64,000 bases of DNA from Pelobates cultripes (taxonomy: Eukaryota > Chordata > Amphibia > Anura > Pelobatidae): positions 105,223,220 to 105,287,219 of the forward strand of contig OW240912.1 in the NCBI GenBank assembly GCA_933207985.1, given 5' to 3'. The notes beneath the pieces were generated by a model. It was not told the DNA's origin and made no database searches. It saw nothing but the letters and a program-made list of their open reading frames with translations. Positions 21,625-32,308 of the stretch are shown here, piece after piece. The stretch's first letter is position 1, and each line of letters opens with the position of its first letter. The position numbers and the translations under genes were made by a program.

Positions 21625-21949
21625 AAAAAAATTATTTAAAAAATGGAAGAATGGTGTATAAAGAAAAAAGTAAAAATGCAATAAGAGTTTTCATTTAACT
21701 TTGCATAAACTACACATTTAAGATTAAGGTAGCTCAAATAGATTTTTTCTTATTATTTTTGCTTTTTTTAAGCGAATAGAACTAATATTGGTTAAAGCAA
21801 CACATCTAGAAATGACTTTGCCCATATTGCGTTAATTTTCAATTGAATTGTCTGATTTATGCAGGTAGTAAAAAAAAAAATGTTGCCTAAAATGTTTTAC
21901 ACTAAAGACAACAATTTTGTAATTGTTAGCAGTATAACTCTATTGGACA

Positions 21950-21988
<39 letters not shown>

Positions 21989-22786
21989 AATTATCTTTGA
22001 CAAGTCAGATGACAAGGCTTATCAACAACAAACACATTATCACTACAGTATAAGATTAGCATTAAATTATACATACTTAATAAATATGCAGATCTGGAAA
22101 GACATAAACCATTATTTCGCAATATGACATTTTTCACTGTAATGTCTAAATTTATACAGAATAATTGGTCTGGAAAAGCCCCAAGACATTAAAAAGCATA
22201 GAGTGTTTTTGTAAGGTTGTTTTTTGTTGTTGTTTTTTTTTAATTTTTAAAACGTAATGTAGCATTAGCAAGTTTACAGATGCTGACTTATTTTGCTACT
22301 CACAAAATTTCTTCAAAACAGAGTAAAAAATAACAATGTATGAATAATAAAAAGATACAGTATAAACAAAATGCAGACAGTTTTATTTTAAAAGTTTTAA
22401 TCTGTTGGTGCCCAGGGATTGTGTCTATTTTTTATTTATTTATTTATTTTTTCTTAGATATAGAATTTTGTAATTAAATATTTTTTATTGGTTTTATCAC
22501 AAAATACATATAACTCAAATAAATATTCTTCACAATAATTTCACTTTGACACAATGTTACATAAAACATACAAAACAATCGACCTGTCAGTTAACAATAT
22601 ATTATTATACTATTATAACACAGTACATGTATTACCCTATAACTGGCAATTGCCTCAACATATTGTCCTCATCCCGGCTCTTATGCAATTTCCCCTATAA
22701 CAAACACATTCTCCAAGCCTCCATCTTAATCAATTTTTAACACCCATACCCTAAAAAGGAGGATTAGCTGAAGATATAACCAACTT

Positions 22787-23604
22787 CTATACTAAAAGAG
22801 GAGATGCTATACAAATATATATAAAAAATAGAAAAGTATAAAGAAAATCATAAAATTTCAATAAGTTAGATTGTAGATACTCAAATGACAAAAAATGATT
22901 ATTAACATATAAATCCTTTAAGTGTCTACATCCCAATTTCCACAGCCTCTTGAGCAAGGGAGACTGAATATGTTCCCACAGGCAAACAGTAGGAGTAATA
23001 GGGCTTGGTAATGGAATCAGAGAATATTTACAGTTCAATTTCAGCCAACATTTAGCAATATACCACGTTGTTGAATCTTTACTATGCATTAGGACACTGG
23101 ATACATCATCTCGATAGATTATTGAGTTCAGATGTGTTTGTTTAAAAAAAAAAAAGCTTCTATCGACATCCAATTACTGTTCTTTTCCTCTTCCTCCCAT
23201 CTCAGGATGTGTGCCAATAGGGCGGCTTCCTGATATCTCTTAATGTCTGGGTATGCTAACCCTCCATTAGAGAATTTTTTTAACCAAAATCGGTATCTTA
23301 ATTCGCATTCTTTTATTCTGATGGATAATTAGATCAATCGCCCTCTGCAGCTTACTAAGCAAATAAATGGGACACTGCCATGGTATACAGTGCATGATAT
23401 AGATGATCTTAGGTAATATTGTCATCTTAATCGCTGCTATTCTACCCGACCACGAGATATTGAGATTTTTCCATGTAGCCAAAATTTGCATTATAGGCGA
23501 GTAAACTAATTGATAATTAACTGTCAGTGTTCTTTTCATTTCAGCAAAGAGTTTTATCCCCAAATGAGTTATTGAATGTTGCCAGTTAAATGGATATAAT
23601 TGAA
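22787..23604 (-). pseudogene. L1 ORF2 RT thumb and C-terminal part
   Basis: Immediately beyond the TTAA element, ITHLGIKLFAEMKRTL then ISWSGRIAAIKMTILPKI and IMHCIPWQCP follow the L1-Tx1 pattern (YLGI........NY..L......W..L.LSW.GRI..IKM.ILPK.LYLF..IP). A frame change near 23260 leads to LHLNSIIY-type C-terminal sequence to 22787. The cysteine/histidine motif usual at the ORF2 C-terminus was not found, so the 3' coding end is probably truncated. Confidence 0.75.
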
Positions 23605-23608
23605 TTAA

Positions 23609-24078
23609 AGGACCACTCTAGGCACCCAGACCACTTCAGCTTAATGAAGTGGTCTGGGTGCCAGGTCCAGCTAGGATTAACCCATTTTTTCGTAAACATA
23701 TCAATTTCAGAGAAACTGCTATGTTTATGAATGGGTTAAGCCTTCCCCTATTTCCTCTAGTGGCTGTCTCATTGACAGCCGCTAGAGGCGCTTGCGTGCT
23801 TCTCACTGTGATTTTCACAGTGAGAGCACGCCAGCGTCCATAGGAAAGCATTATGAATGCTTTCCTATGTGACCGGCTGAATGCGCATTCAGCCGACGGG
23901 GAGGAGAAGAGGGGGATCGGAGGAGGAGAGCTCCCCGCCCAGCGCTGGAAAAAGGTAAGTTTTTACCCCTTTCCCCTTTTCAGAGCCAGGCGGGAGGCGG
24001 TCCCTGAGGGTGGGGGCACCCTCAGGGCACTATAGTGCCAGGAAAACGAGTATGTTTTCCTGGCACTATTGTGGTCCT
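23609..24078. mobile_element. 470-bp TTAA-flanked element built of hairpins, nested in L1
   Basis: Ends aggaccac and gtggtcct are inverted and flanked by TTAA at 23605-23608 and 24079-24082. Inside are successive short inverted repeats: ccagaccacttc/gaagtggtctgg, ggctgtc/gacagcc, tctcactgtga/tcacagtgaga, taggaaagcatt/aatgctttccta, ggctgaatgc/gcattcagcc, ctgagggtg/caccctcag, and cactatagtgccaggaaaac/gttttcctggcactattgtg. No coding capacity. Removing it with one TTAA rejoins the L1 reading frame. Confidence 0.85.
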
Positions 24079-24082
24079 TTAA

Positions 24083-24943
24083 TGCATTTTTTACAATTCG
24101 TCCCATATTTAATGACAATGCTTCAGATTTCTTTACATTTAACTTATAATTGGAAACTACACTGTACTCAGTTATAATATCTTGAAGAGCTTTTAAAGAT
24201 TTTTCAGGATTTCCTAGTGTTATTATTACGTCATCCGCATAAAGAGAAATGACTTGGTGCCTTTGGTTTACTTCTATTCCTGTTATATCTGAAGATTCCC
24301 TAATCGCAATTGCCAATGGTTCAATGAGTAAGGCAAAAACTAATGGAGATAGTGGGCAACCTTGCCTGGTGCCGTTTGAAATACCAAACCTCCCTGAACA
24401 AAAGTTTTGTCCGATAACACTAGCAGTCGGTGAAGAGTATAATGCAGCTATCGCCTTGGCAGCAAATTCGCCTAGACCATATTTAGACAGGGTGAGGAAC
24501 ATAAAGTCCCAATCCACCCTGTCAAAGGCTTTCTCAGCGTCAAGTCCTACGAAGATTGCTGCTATTTTATTATATTTGATTACTGAGATTCAATTTAATA
24601 ATTTCCTGATATTATCTGAACCCAATCTCCCCTGAATAAAACCTGTTTGATCCAAATTAATCAGTTTGTGGATATATTGATTCAATCTCTCCGCTAAAAT
24701 TTTAGCGTAAATCTTTATATCCACATTGAGCAGAGATATAGGTCTAAAATCACTGCATTCTGGTGTTGGTTTATTTGTTTTAAAAATTGTAATTATTTGT
24801 GCTTCCAACAACTCCGGGTGTGCTTGGCCTGCTTTCTTAATTTCATTTAATGTTTGGGACAGGTAGTTAGAGATCTCCTCTTTGCAGAGTGAGTAATATT
24901 GATTAATTAACCCATCTGGGCCAGGCGCTGAGCCCATTCTCAA
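24083..24943 (-). pseudogene. L1 ORF2 reverse transcriptase core
   Basis: Two frames, 24943-24590 and 24517 onwards, with a frame break near 24550. SAPGPDGL, FRPISLLNVDIKIYAKIL and DQTGFIQGR mark fingers motifs; NGTRQGCPLSPLVFAL and the active site LYADDVIIT mark the palm. Apart from the frameshift the domain is well preserved. Coding continues to the TTAA element. Confidence 0.85.
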
Positions 24944-25402
24944 TTATGAGATTGCCCACTTAACTTCCTGTTCCATAATATCTTCATTTAACTTTATCAA
25001 CTCTATTTGGGAAACTTTAGGAAGAAAAATTTTATCCAAAAAGTCAGCTATTTTCCTTTTTTTCCCATCATTATCCATACTTGGGGAGTGTAGATTATAA
25101 AGATCATGGTAATATTTTTCAAAACATGCAGCAATATCTCCTGGCTTAACAAAAATGTCTTTATTATATAATAATTTATTTATTCTACCCTTATTTAAAT
25201 TTTGTTTCAACTTGTTGGCCATCAGTTTCCCTGCTCTATTTTGACCATGATATAATCTTTGTTGCATAGCCCATACTGATTTATCCACCAGAAGTTGTTG
25301 AATTCTTTTTATTTGTAATTGTATTTCTCGGATTTTATTTATCTTTAAATCAGAAGGAGATTTTTTATTTTCTCTATCTAATATAATAAGTTCTATATGC
25401 AA
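24944..25402 (-). pseudogene. L1 ORF2 linker between endonuclease and RT
   Basis: 152 codons, mostly helical and rich in Lys/Glu (IREIQLQIKRIQQLL), with the Z-domain-like LYHGQNRAGKLMANKL and DIFVKPGDIAACFEKYYHDLY as in L1 ORF2 (..F..YY..LY). It ends in a stop just before SAPGPDGL. Confidence 0.75.
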
Positions 25403-25415
25403 CTTTCTTAGTAAT

Positions 25416-26310
25416 TTACCTCTCTGCTTCCTTAACCTTGACTGCCATTTGTTTCGGATCTACAGAGCCATCGTTACTTAAAAAAAATGCTGCTGTTTCA
25501 TTTTTTAAATTGTTTAATATTTCCGGGTCCTTTAGTAAATCTATCTCCATTCTCCATAGCCTACTTTTCTTTGCAGAAAGATCATTGCCCAAAGTTACTC
25601 CCACCGACCCATGATCAGACCAGGTAATCACTCCTATTTCTGCATATTTAATTTCGGAAATGTCCTGGCCATTCATAAAAATATAATCTAATCTACTGAA
25701 CATTTTATGTCTATGAGAAAAGAAAGAATAATCCCTCTCTAATGGATGAAAAGTTCTCCAAGTATCATAAAGATTATATTTAAGTAGCAGTTTGTAAAAC
25801 CTTTTAGAGTTTTGGACTAACTGGGGGTCAGCTTTTGTTTCTCCCAGAGAGTTTCTGTCCATAGATGGATCCAAAGGTAAATTAAAATCTCCACATATAT
25901 CCAAAGTACCTGCAAAAAAATTTCCTCATAGTTTTTAATGTCTCACTGATAAACTTAATTTGCCCTTTATTGGGGGCATACATATTTAAGATTGTAAATT
26001 TCTGAGAATTGATCAAACCTGCCCAAAGAAGATACCGTCCTTCTTTATCTTTTATGATAATTTCTTCTTTTATTAATAATGATTTATTAAATATTATTGA
26101 AACTCCTCTCAATTTACCTTTCAAATAAGTAGCACTATAAGGATTAGAATAATATCTATTACCAAAAAATTGAATTTTATTGGTCTGCCAGTGAGTTTCT
26201 TGGATACAAATTACATCCGGCTTATCCCTAGACAGGTTTTTAAATGCTATACTCCATTTCCCTACTGTGTTTAACCCCTTAACATTTTGGCTAATAATCC
26301 TCAGAGACAT
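25416..26310 (-). pseudogene. L1 ORF2 APE-type endonuclease domain, frameshifted
   Basis: Starts MSLRIISQNVKGLN, with VICIQETHW (catalytic Glu), ILNMYAPNKG, then a frameshift at about 25890 and GDFNLPLD, FSRLDYIFMN and WSDHGSVGV (catalytic Asp/His). These are the conserved APE endonuclease motifs that nick target DNA. The frameshift sits inside the PNxGDFN region. Confidence 0.85.
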
Positions 26311-27954
26311 AGACCAATCCAGCCACGAATCTGAGGACCCTCTAATCCACCTTCATCCCACCTTCCTTCCCACACCCCGGAACTTCCCACAAAACAAGAC
26401 AAACACATTCACAACCATTCATACTTGGCATAAAAAAAACTGTGATATCATTATCTTTTTAGAAGATCTACCTACTTAGAAAATTCCCACTCCTCCCTCT
26501 TCCTCCCAAAAAGTGGAGAATCAAACTAAGTTTCGCCGAACTGACTTAGTTCGAGACCTTGGCGGAGGTCATCAGTTGAGCATTACAATGGTCTTTATAT
26601 TAATCAACCTAAAACAGCCCAGGTCTAAAAGGCCTCTCTTATCTATAACACAAAGTCAATTAATAGAGTAGTATGGGTAAGCAATCCATACGAACTCACA
26701 AAGACCCATATAGGAAAAAAAAAGGTGTGGTCGTAGGTGTGAAACCAACATCCAAAAGCCAGAGGAGGTAGGACGTTCAAAGAGAAAGAAAAAAGAGTCC
26801 CTAAGTTTAGCTACCCCAAGATATAAGCCCATTTCATTGCCCTCTACATAGGCTCAACTTAACTTTCCCAATCTTATGGGCCCTGTTACTACTTTAAATA
26901 GAGAAAGCAATTGGAGATAGGAGAGAGTGCTTTATGATTGTTAACCTCCCTATTCTGAACATTCGATTCAGCATGTTGGGAAATGTGAATTACCTTCATT
27001 ACCTAAATCACTTCTATAATACAATAAGCCCTCTTAAATCTCCCAAACCTTTATCCTGTGAAAATATCCTATTTTGTGCAATTTCCCATTTACTTATTAT
27101 TTATTTTGTGAAATTTATAAAATATATCTTTATTACTTAAAGACATCCTATAATATCCTCCTTTTATTACCATAAATATTTATCCAATAAAGATTCCCTA
27201 TTGTGTGCATTTTTCAATATGACAATTAATATTATCATTAATATAAGCATAACATTCTTTGTGAACCAATACAGACCCTTAGTGTGATTTGTCAGTTGTG
27301 TCTTCCTTACTCAAAAAAAAAACCTCTTTATTATCTGCTTTTAACTACACTAAGAATTTATCCAATACTGAATATCCCATTTTGTGCAATCTTTCAATAT
27401 AGCAATTAATATTATCACCAACATTAAACATAATCTTAACATTGTATCAAACAAGGCCCTATATGGTCATTCCATTAACATTTGTTTCAAACATTGTGCA
27501 GTTTTGACCTCATTAATTTGCAAATTCACCAATACTATACTTATCATAAAATCACTTAATTCTATCTAATACCATCCATTTTAATTTAAATAAACATTTA
27601 TCCAATAACACCATTTCATTCGTGCAATCCTCCAAATGTATTATAGCACATGAGTTTATCCCATTATAATAGATAACCTTATATTTTTATCCAAAAAAAG
27701 TCATCTATAGCAACTGTATAAAAATTTAGTTATTACTAAAAAAGCACCCTAATGTAAAAAAATTACCTATTCACCCGTGTTCTCTACTTATAAGTGGATT
27801 CCTTTTACCCAAAGTATTCCACATTCTAACAAAAAAGCAAAAAAAACCTACATCTTAACCCCAGTTACACCCCCTTCAAGATGAGCATCTTGACACAACT
27901 CTATATTAGTTCTGTTCCTTCTCTCTATTTTCTCCATTTAGCTAGATCTTAAGA
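26311..27954 (-). other. Long L1 inter-ORF spacer with decayed direct repeats
   Basis: About 1.6 kb of AT-rich non-coding sequence between ORF1 and ORF2. From 27040 to 27640 the string tatcca/tgt..cctattttgtgcaat recurs at about 27050, 27181, 27360 and 27600, and tcaatatngcaattaatattatca recurs at about 27214 and 27393. The spacing (131, 179, 240 bp) is irregular. Confidence 0.6.
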
Positions 27955-28775
27955 CTTCACCGAAGGTTCTATGTCTTTAAGAAACCTCTGCCCCTCTTGC
28001 AGGGAGTTGATTACTTTAGTCTCCCTTTCACTTTTAATAAGTAGTTTAGTTGGAAAACCCCATTTGTAAGAAATATTTTTTTCCCTTAATGCTTTGGTTA
28101 TTCTCTACTTTCCATAAGCACTTCTCCTGATATATCCGGGAAGATTTTCAATTGCTCATATGGAGTCTCAAAGATGTTACTTTCAAAGGCCTTCTGTAAT
28201 ATTTTATGTTTGACTGTAAAAAATTTTTATTTCACTATCACATCTCGAGGCAATTCCCTTGAAGCATTACGTGAAAGAGGTAATCTATGGACTTTGTCTA
28301 GCATGTAGGCCCTCTCGAATTCTGGGATAACCAGACAGTTCAAAAATGTTATCATGTAATTAGTGAGTTCCGCCTGCCCTACTGTTTCAGGTATCCCTCT
28401 TATACGAATGTTATTTTGTCTAGAGAAATTATCCAATCTACTATATTTCTGTTTTAGGTCTAAAAGTTCCTCTTTCAATTTCTGTATTTCCAAATTGGAG
28501 TGATTCTGTGATTTTATTACAGAGTCCTGTTGGGTACCCAACTCTACTACTTTCTTTGATAAAGTATTAAGATCGTTGGTGTTTTTAGCAATCTCCTTTG
28601 TAAATTCCTGTACAATTGAGCTCTTTAAATCTTTCAATAGATCAATCATTACTTCTTTCATATTGGCTATCATAAGATATTCCTCTCTCTGACTCTCCAC
28701 CTCTCCTGGCTCATCTACTAATGATGACTCAGCTGATGTCATAAGGCTATCTGAATGTTCTAAATCTTTTTGCAT
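27955..28775 (-). pseudogene. L1 ORF1 (coiled-coil RNA-binding protein)
   Basis: Starts MQKDLEHSD. An acidic N-terminus is followed by a coiled coil (residues about 60-125, IQKLKEELLDLKQKYSRLDN) and the signature NFSRQNNIRIRGIPE that opens the RNA-recognition domain of L1 ORF1 proteins. The open frame stops at 28227; the C-terminal domain continues with stops to about 27955 (FKTVKHKILQ-like, then IFETPYEQLKIFPDIS). ORF1p packages the L1 RNA. Confidence 0.8.
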
Positions 28776-29069
28776 TCCTGATGTTAAAACTAACTCCTCA
28801 GAGTTTTTACGTTTATTGATTGGAGAAAAAAGATTCCTTGTTGGATTTCCATTTTCCTTCTCACTCTCTTTACCTTCCCCTTTACCCCTTGTGCTTTGAT
28901 TATGCTTATTTTTAATTTTGTTCCCTCTTTTACCAGTGGTTATAAAGTACTAAGAGGAGAAGGTCAAAAAATCCCAATTTGCAAACGCTATAAATCAGAT
29001 ATGTACACTAGTAGAAAAAAATAAAAAAATAAAAAATAAAGGAGGGGAGAACCCCGGTTAAGTTATATT

Positions 29070-29440
29070 ACAACTGGCTTCTGCCAAATTCTGCCACAGG
29101 TCCCTTGCTATATTTGTATACTAGGTCTTCAATTCTCTGTAGAAGCCTGGATAAATGTGAGAGCCTAAAGCGGAGTTGTCCCTTCGATCAGTTCTTATAT
29201 TCCAATTATACCTTAAACCTGAATCCGTTTATTTCATAGGCCACCAGAAGATAAACTTTTGCCAGCTTCAGTCACAAGGCCCTTATTATGTATATATTCT
29301 GATCACTCAGATATCTGAGTTGTCTATAGGGAGCCTGGGTGCATATTCAAATGTAAGACAAAATTAGCCCTTTAATTCTTTCTTATATTCAATTTGTACT
29401 TTAAGCCTTAAACCACTTTTATTTCATAAGCCGTCAAAAA
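29070..29440 (-). repeat. Two tandem monomers of about 187 bp in the L1 5' UTR
   Basis: Shared strings in order: gccaaattctgccacaggtccctt / gccagcttcagtcacaaggccctt; gaagcctgg / gagcctggg; ttcttatattccaatt / ttcttatattcaattt; tttatttcataggcca / tttatttcataagccg. First unit 29070-29257, second 29258-29440. Position matches promoter monomers of other L1 5' UTRs. Confidence 0.6.
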
Positions 29441-30627
29441 AGTGGGTCCCGTTTAAAGAATTCCAGGAAGCAAATATTTCATGTATCAATGTATCAACAC
29501 TGAGTGCCAAAAAAAAAAGTGCTCCAATGATGTCCCAATTTCATGGCCAAAGAAACACACTCATTTGCTTCTTTTATACCAGCCTTTGGATTCAGGGTAT
29601 AAAATAACCTACATAGCAGATTATCCCCTCTGGCAATATTTAGGTGATATTTGAGCTCGCAGAGCTTTAACTAGCAGCAATACTGAGGAATCATTTCAGA
29701 ACCACCTCTCCAATAGACAGATAGGAAGTAAAAAACAAATATACATATAATATATTGAAGCAGTCTCACCCACGTTTCCCTCCTCAGGTTGCTGCGGTCC
29801 GTGGACGTCAGGAATACAAGGCAGAGCAGCGATGCTTAGGCAATAATGAGCCTTATGAGATGTTAATTCTTAGCTGGATATCGGGAGGGATGAGTTGGGG
29901 ATAGATGGGGGTATTCTCCCCTCTCTTCTGCTCTCTTTCCTCTAGCTTTATCTTACCCCCTCTCTCTTCTCCACTTTCAATGCCGTGCTTTACCTTATCT
30001 GAATTTTCTCACCGGCTGTTTTATTCTCATTTACTCCTTTGCTCTCTTTAGCTCAACCCCCTTTTTTTTTTTTCCTCTGGACCTTCACTTTAATTCTTTT
30101 TGAGCCTGCTTCCTCTTCACACTTTTAGCCTCTAATCTTCTCTTTTTTCCAATTCTACTCGCGGCGGCATCAGAGAACACTTCCACCGAGTCTCTCACTT
30201 CACCAGCGTCATTTAATCAGAGAAGCCTTGTGTTGCGCCATCAGACCGCATCAGACCGCATCTCATGCTCGACCGACCTCCGCCATCGCCCGCTAGCATC
30301 TCACGCTAACTACATCCGGGGCGTGGCCACATCTTCCCGTCACTCGCTTAATCCTGACATAGAGGTATGGACCTAGATATAGAATTTGAGATCATTGTGA
30401 AATTTAATATTATTGCCAGAAACAAAATTGAAAACAGTCTGTCAGGTATGCACAAATGTGAGATTTTAACGTAAATGTAAAATTTGAGGTCAAAATAGCC
30501 AAACTGAAAAAGTTTTCTAAGTTAGCTATGCTTACAACTCAGGTTCTTTGAATGATCTCTTTAGTAAATAATCCTGTGGGAATTTTTGGAATTCAACATG
30601 ATCAAAGATAGCACCAGGTAGGTACAC

Positions 30628-30715
30628 TGATAAGCCACAACATTAAAACCACTGCCAGGTGACGTGAATAACATTAAAGAAACCCTGTTGTGTTAAAAAC
30701 ACCATCTGCCCTCCC
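30628..30715. mobile_element. Short unidentified transposon fragment
   Basis: tgataagccacaacattaaaaccact is a string I recognise as a common interspersed repeat in fish and frogs. Only about 90 bp is present and the class is not certain. Confidence 0.35.
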
Positions 30716-30734
30716 CTCCATTTGCCCGCCCATA

Positions 30735-31774
30735 AATATTATTATTATTTTATTATTTATATAGCGCCATCAGATTCCGTAGCGCTGTACAATGGGCGGA
30801 CTAACAGACATGTAATTGTAACCAGACAACTGGACATAAAGGAACAGAGAAGTGGAGGGCCCTGCTCAATGAGCTTACATTCTAGAGGGAGTGGGGTATA
30901 GTGACACAAAGGGTAAAAGTAGGGGTACGAAGTAGGTTATTAGAAAATTATTCACTGAGGGCTTAGCTGGTCATTTTTGACAGTTGCAAGAAAGGATTCA
31001 TGGGGGCTGGGGGATAGAAACATGCTAACAGTTTAATTGATATGGTTTCTTGAAGAAATGAGTTTTCAATGATTTTTTTGAATGAGTGAAGACTGGGTGA
31101 AAGTCTTACGGAGAAGGGAAGGTAGTTCCACCGAAGAGGTGCAGCCCTGGAGAAATCCAGTTGGAAATTGCAGAGAGGCAGTTAGAGACACGAGTCAAGA
31201 TGGGCAGAGAGAGATCAGGAGAGGACAGGTAGATTTGCGTGTCATCTGCATAGAATTGATAACGGAAGCCAAAGGAGCTGATGAGTTTACCAAGGGAGGC
31301 AGTATAGATAGAGAACTGAAGGGGACCAAGGAAAGAACCTTTGGGGACGTCAACAGAGAGTGGTTGGGGGGAAGAGGCAGAGTCAGAGAAAGAAACACTG
31401 AAAGAGCTCTGGGAGAGGTAGGAGGAGAACCAGGAGAGAGCAATATCCTGTAGACCAAAATTACAGATAATGCGAAGAAGCTGTTGATGATCAACAGTGT
31501 CAGAGGCAGCAGAAAGATCAAGGAGAATTGGGATAGAGTAATGGCCATGAGATTTAGCAGCAATTAAATGGTTGGATACTTTGGTCACAGCCGTTTTGAC
31601 AGAATGACCAGTGCAGAATCCAGACTGAAGGGGGTCAAGCAGAGAGTTGGATTTGAGAAAGTCAGTCAGTCTGGTGTACACAACTCTCTCGAGGATCTTG
31701 GAGGCAAATGGCAGTAGCGAGATAGAGCAGTAGTTGGATGGGGAGTTGGGGTCAAGGCTAGGCATATAGTACAA
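30735..31774 (-). mobile_element. L2/CR1-type LINE, minus strand, 5'-truncated, internal deletion
   Basis: The 3' end at 30735-30790 is the tail (minus) gcgctacggaatctgatggcgctatataaat plus AATA-like repeats. RT is encoded at 31774-31160: [45 protein letters not shown]. After LSAISNW the sequence jumps straight to the region equivalent to 35440 in the copy at 34640-35806, so the thumb-coding region, about 600 bp, is missing. Confidence 0.8.
31160..31774 (-). pseudogene. L2/CR1-type RT fragment
   Basis: About 200 codons of RT from the fingers to just past the FYADD active site: [20 protein letters not shown] (catalytic Asp region, normally FDTVDH), [15 protein letters not shown] (normally GVPQGSVLGPLLF.IY) and FYADDTQIY. 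Substitutions in those motifs and the later deletion show it is inactive. The long + strand open frame opposite is antisense shadow. Confidence 0.8.
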
Positions 31775-31784
31775 TCTTAAATTT

Positions 31785-31930
31785 ATATCCAGTTGGCTGC
31801 TGCTGGCTCTGCCTCTGATCAGAAATGTTGATCAAAGCCAATCCCAATGCTTTCCCATAGGATTGGCTGAGCTTGTCAAGGAAGCAGATTAGGGGCAGAG
31901 CCAGCACAAGCATTGTGAGGCTTGGAATCA
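31785..31930. repeat. Interspersed repeat fragment with small palindrome
   Basis: gccaatcccaatgctttccc(ata)ggattggctgag shares the core of a repeat also seen at 43740-43775 and 56330-56370 (ccaatnnnaaagcattgg). Bounds are approximate. Confidence 0.45.
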
Positions 31931-32257
31931 GAAATCGATCAAATGTCTGTTGCCTATTTGACTTTTTTGAGGAATTTAACCATTATTGCAAATGGAACAG
32001 AAAATACCATGCTCCCATATTCAGCTCTGATGACTTAATTCCACATGCCTTTATCAGTTATGTCTGGACAAGTGAGAAGAATCTATCTTCCCTGTAGAAA
32101 GAGCAAGGCGGTAGCAGTACACATGCACAAGCTTCAGCTACATAAGATACTGCACCTAGACAGGTCTACAAAATTGTTTATACATCACTGTGTTAAAAAT
32201 GTTCCCCTTGGTATACTAATTTATATGATCACCTAAGAGAAAGATTATCTAGGGCTT

Positions 32258-32308
32258 TTTTGTTGGAATTTGTTGGCGCTATATAAATAATTATAATAAT
32301 AATATAGA
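32258..32308 (+). mobile_element. LINE 3'-tail remnant
   Basis: gaatttgttggcgctatataaataatt followed by AATAAT, the same 3' tail as the LINEs ending at 30735 and 35806, with no coding part left. Confidence 0.6.

Larger units (their letters stand above)
19481..22479. other. Intron sequence with small repeats, no gene
   Basis: Contains an imperfect hairpin at about 19760-19855 (ggatcttctgtatcct against aggatacagaagatcc), a degenerate minisatellite at 19925-20160 and two (TA)n tracts. The ORFs at 20557-20876 and 20965-21249 show no domain I recognise. Confidence 0.5.
22480..30350 (-). mobile_element. Tx1-like L1 LINE, minus strand, near full length but broken
   Basis: From high to low coordinates: a 5' UTR of about 1.5 kb starting in GC-rich gtggccacgccccgg near 30330, ORF1 (28775 to about 27955), an unusually long inter-ORF spacer, ORF2 with APE endonuclease and RT (26310 to about 22787), and a short AT-rich 3' end near 22480. 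ORFs carry several stops and frameshifts. A TTAA element of 470 bp interrupts RT. Architecture and motifs are those of the Tx1/L1 group of amphibians and fish. Confidence 0.8.

Noticed and set aside
22546..22740. 64-codon ORF near the L1 3' end
   Set aside because: Lies in AT-rich 3' sequence of the minus-strand L1; no domain.
27050..27640. CRISPR-like spaced repeats
   Set aside because: Repeats are long, diverged and irregularly spaced within a eukaryotic LINE spacer; no CRISPR context.
31082..31453. 123-codon + strand ORF
   Set aside because: Antisense to the LINE RT, which has clear motifs on the minus strand.
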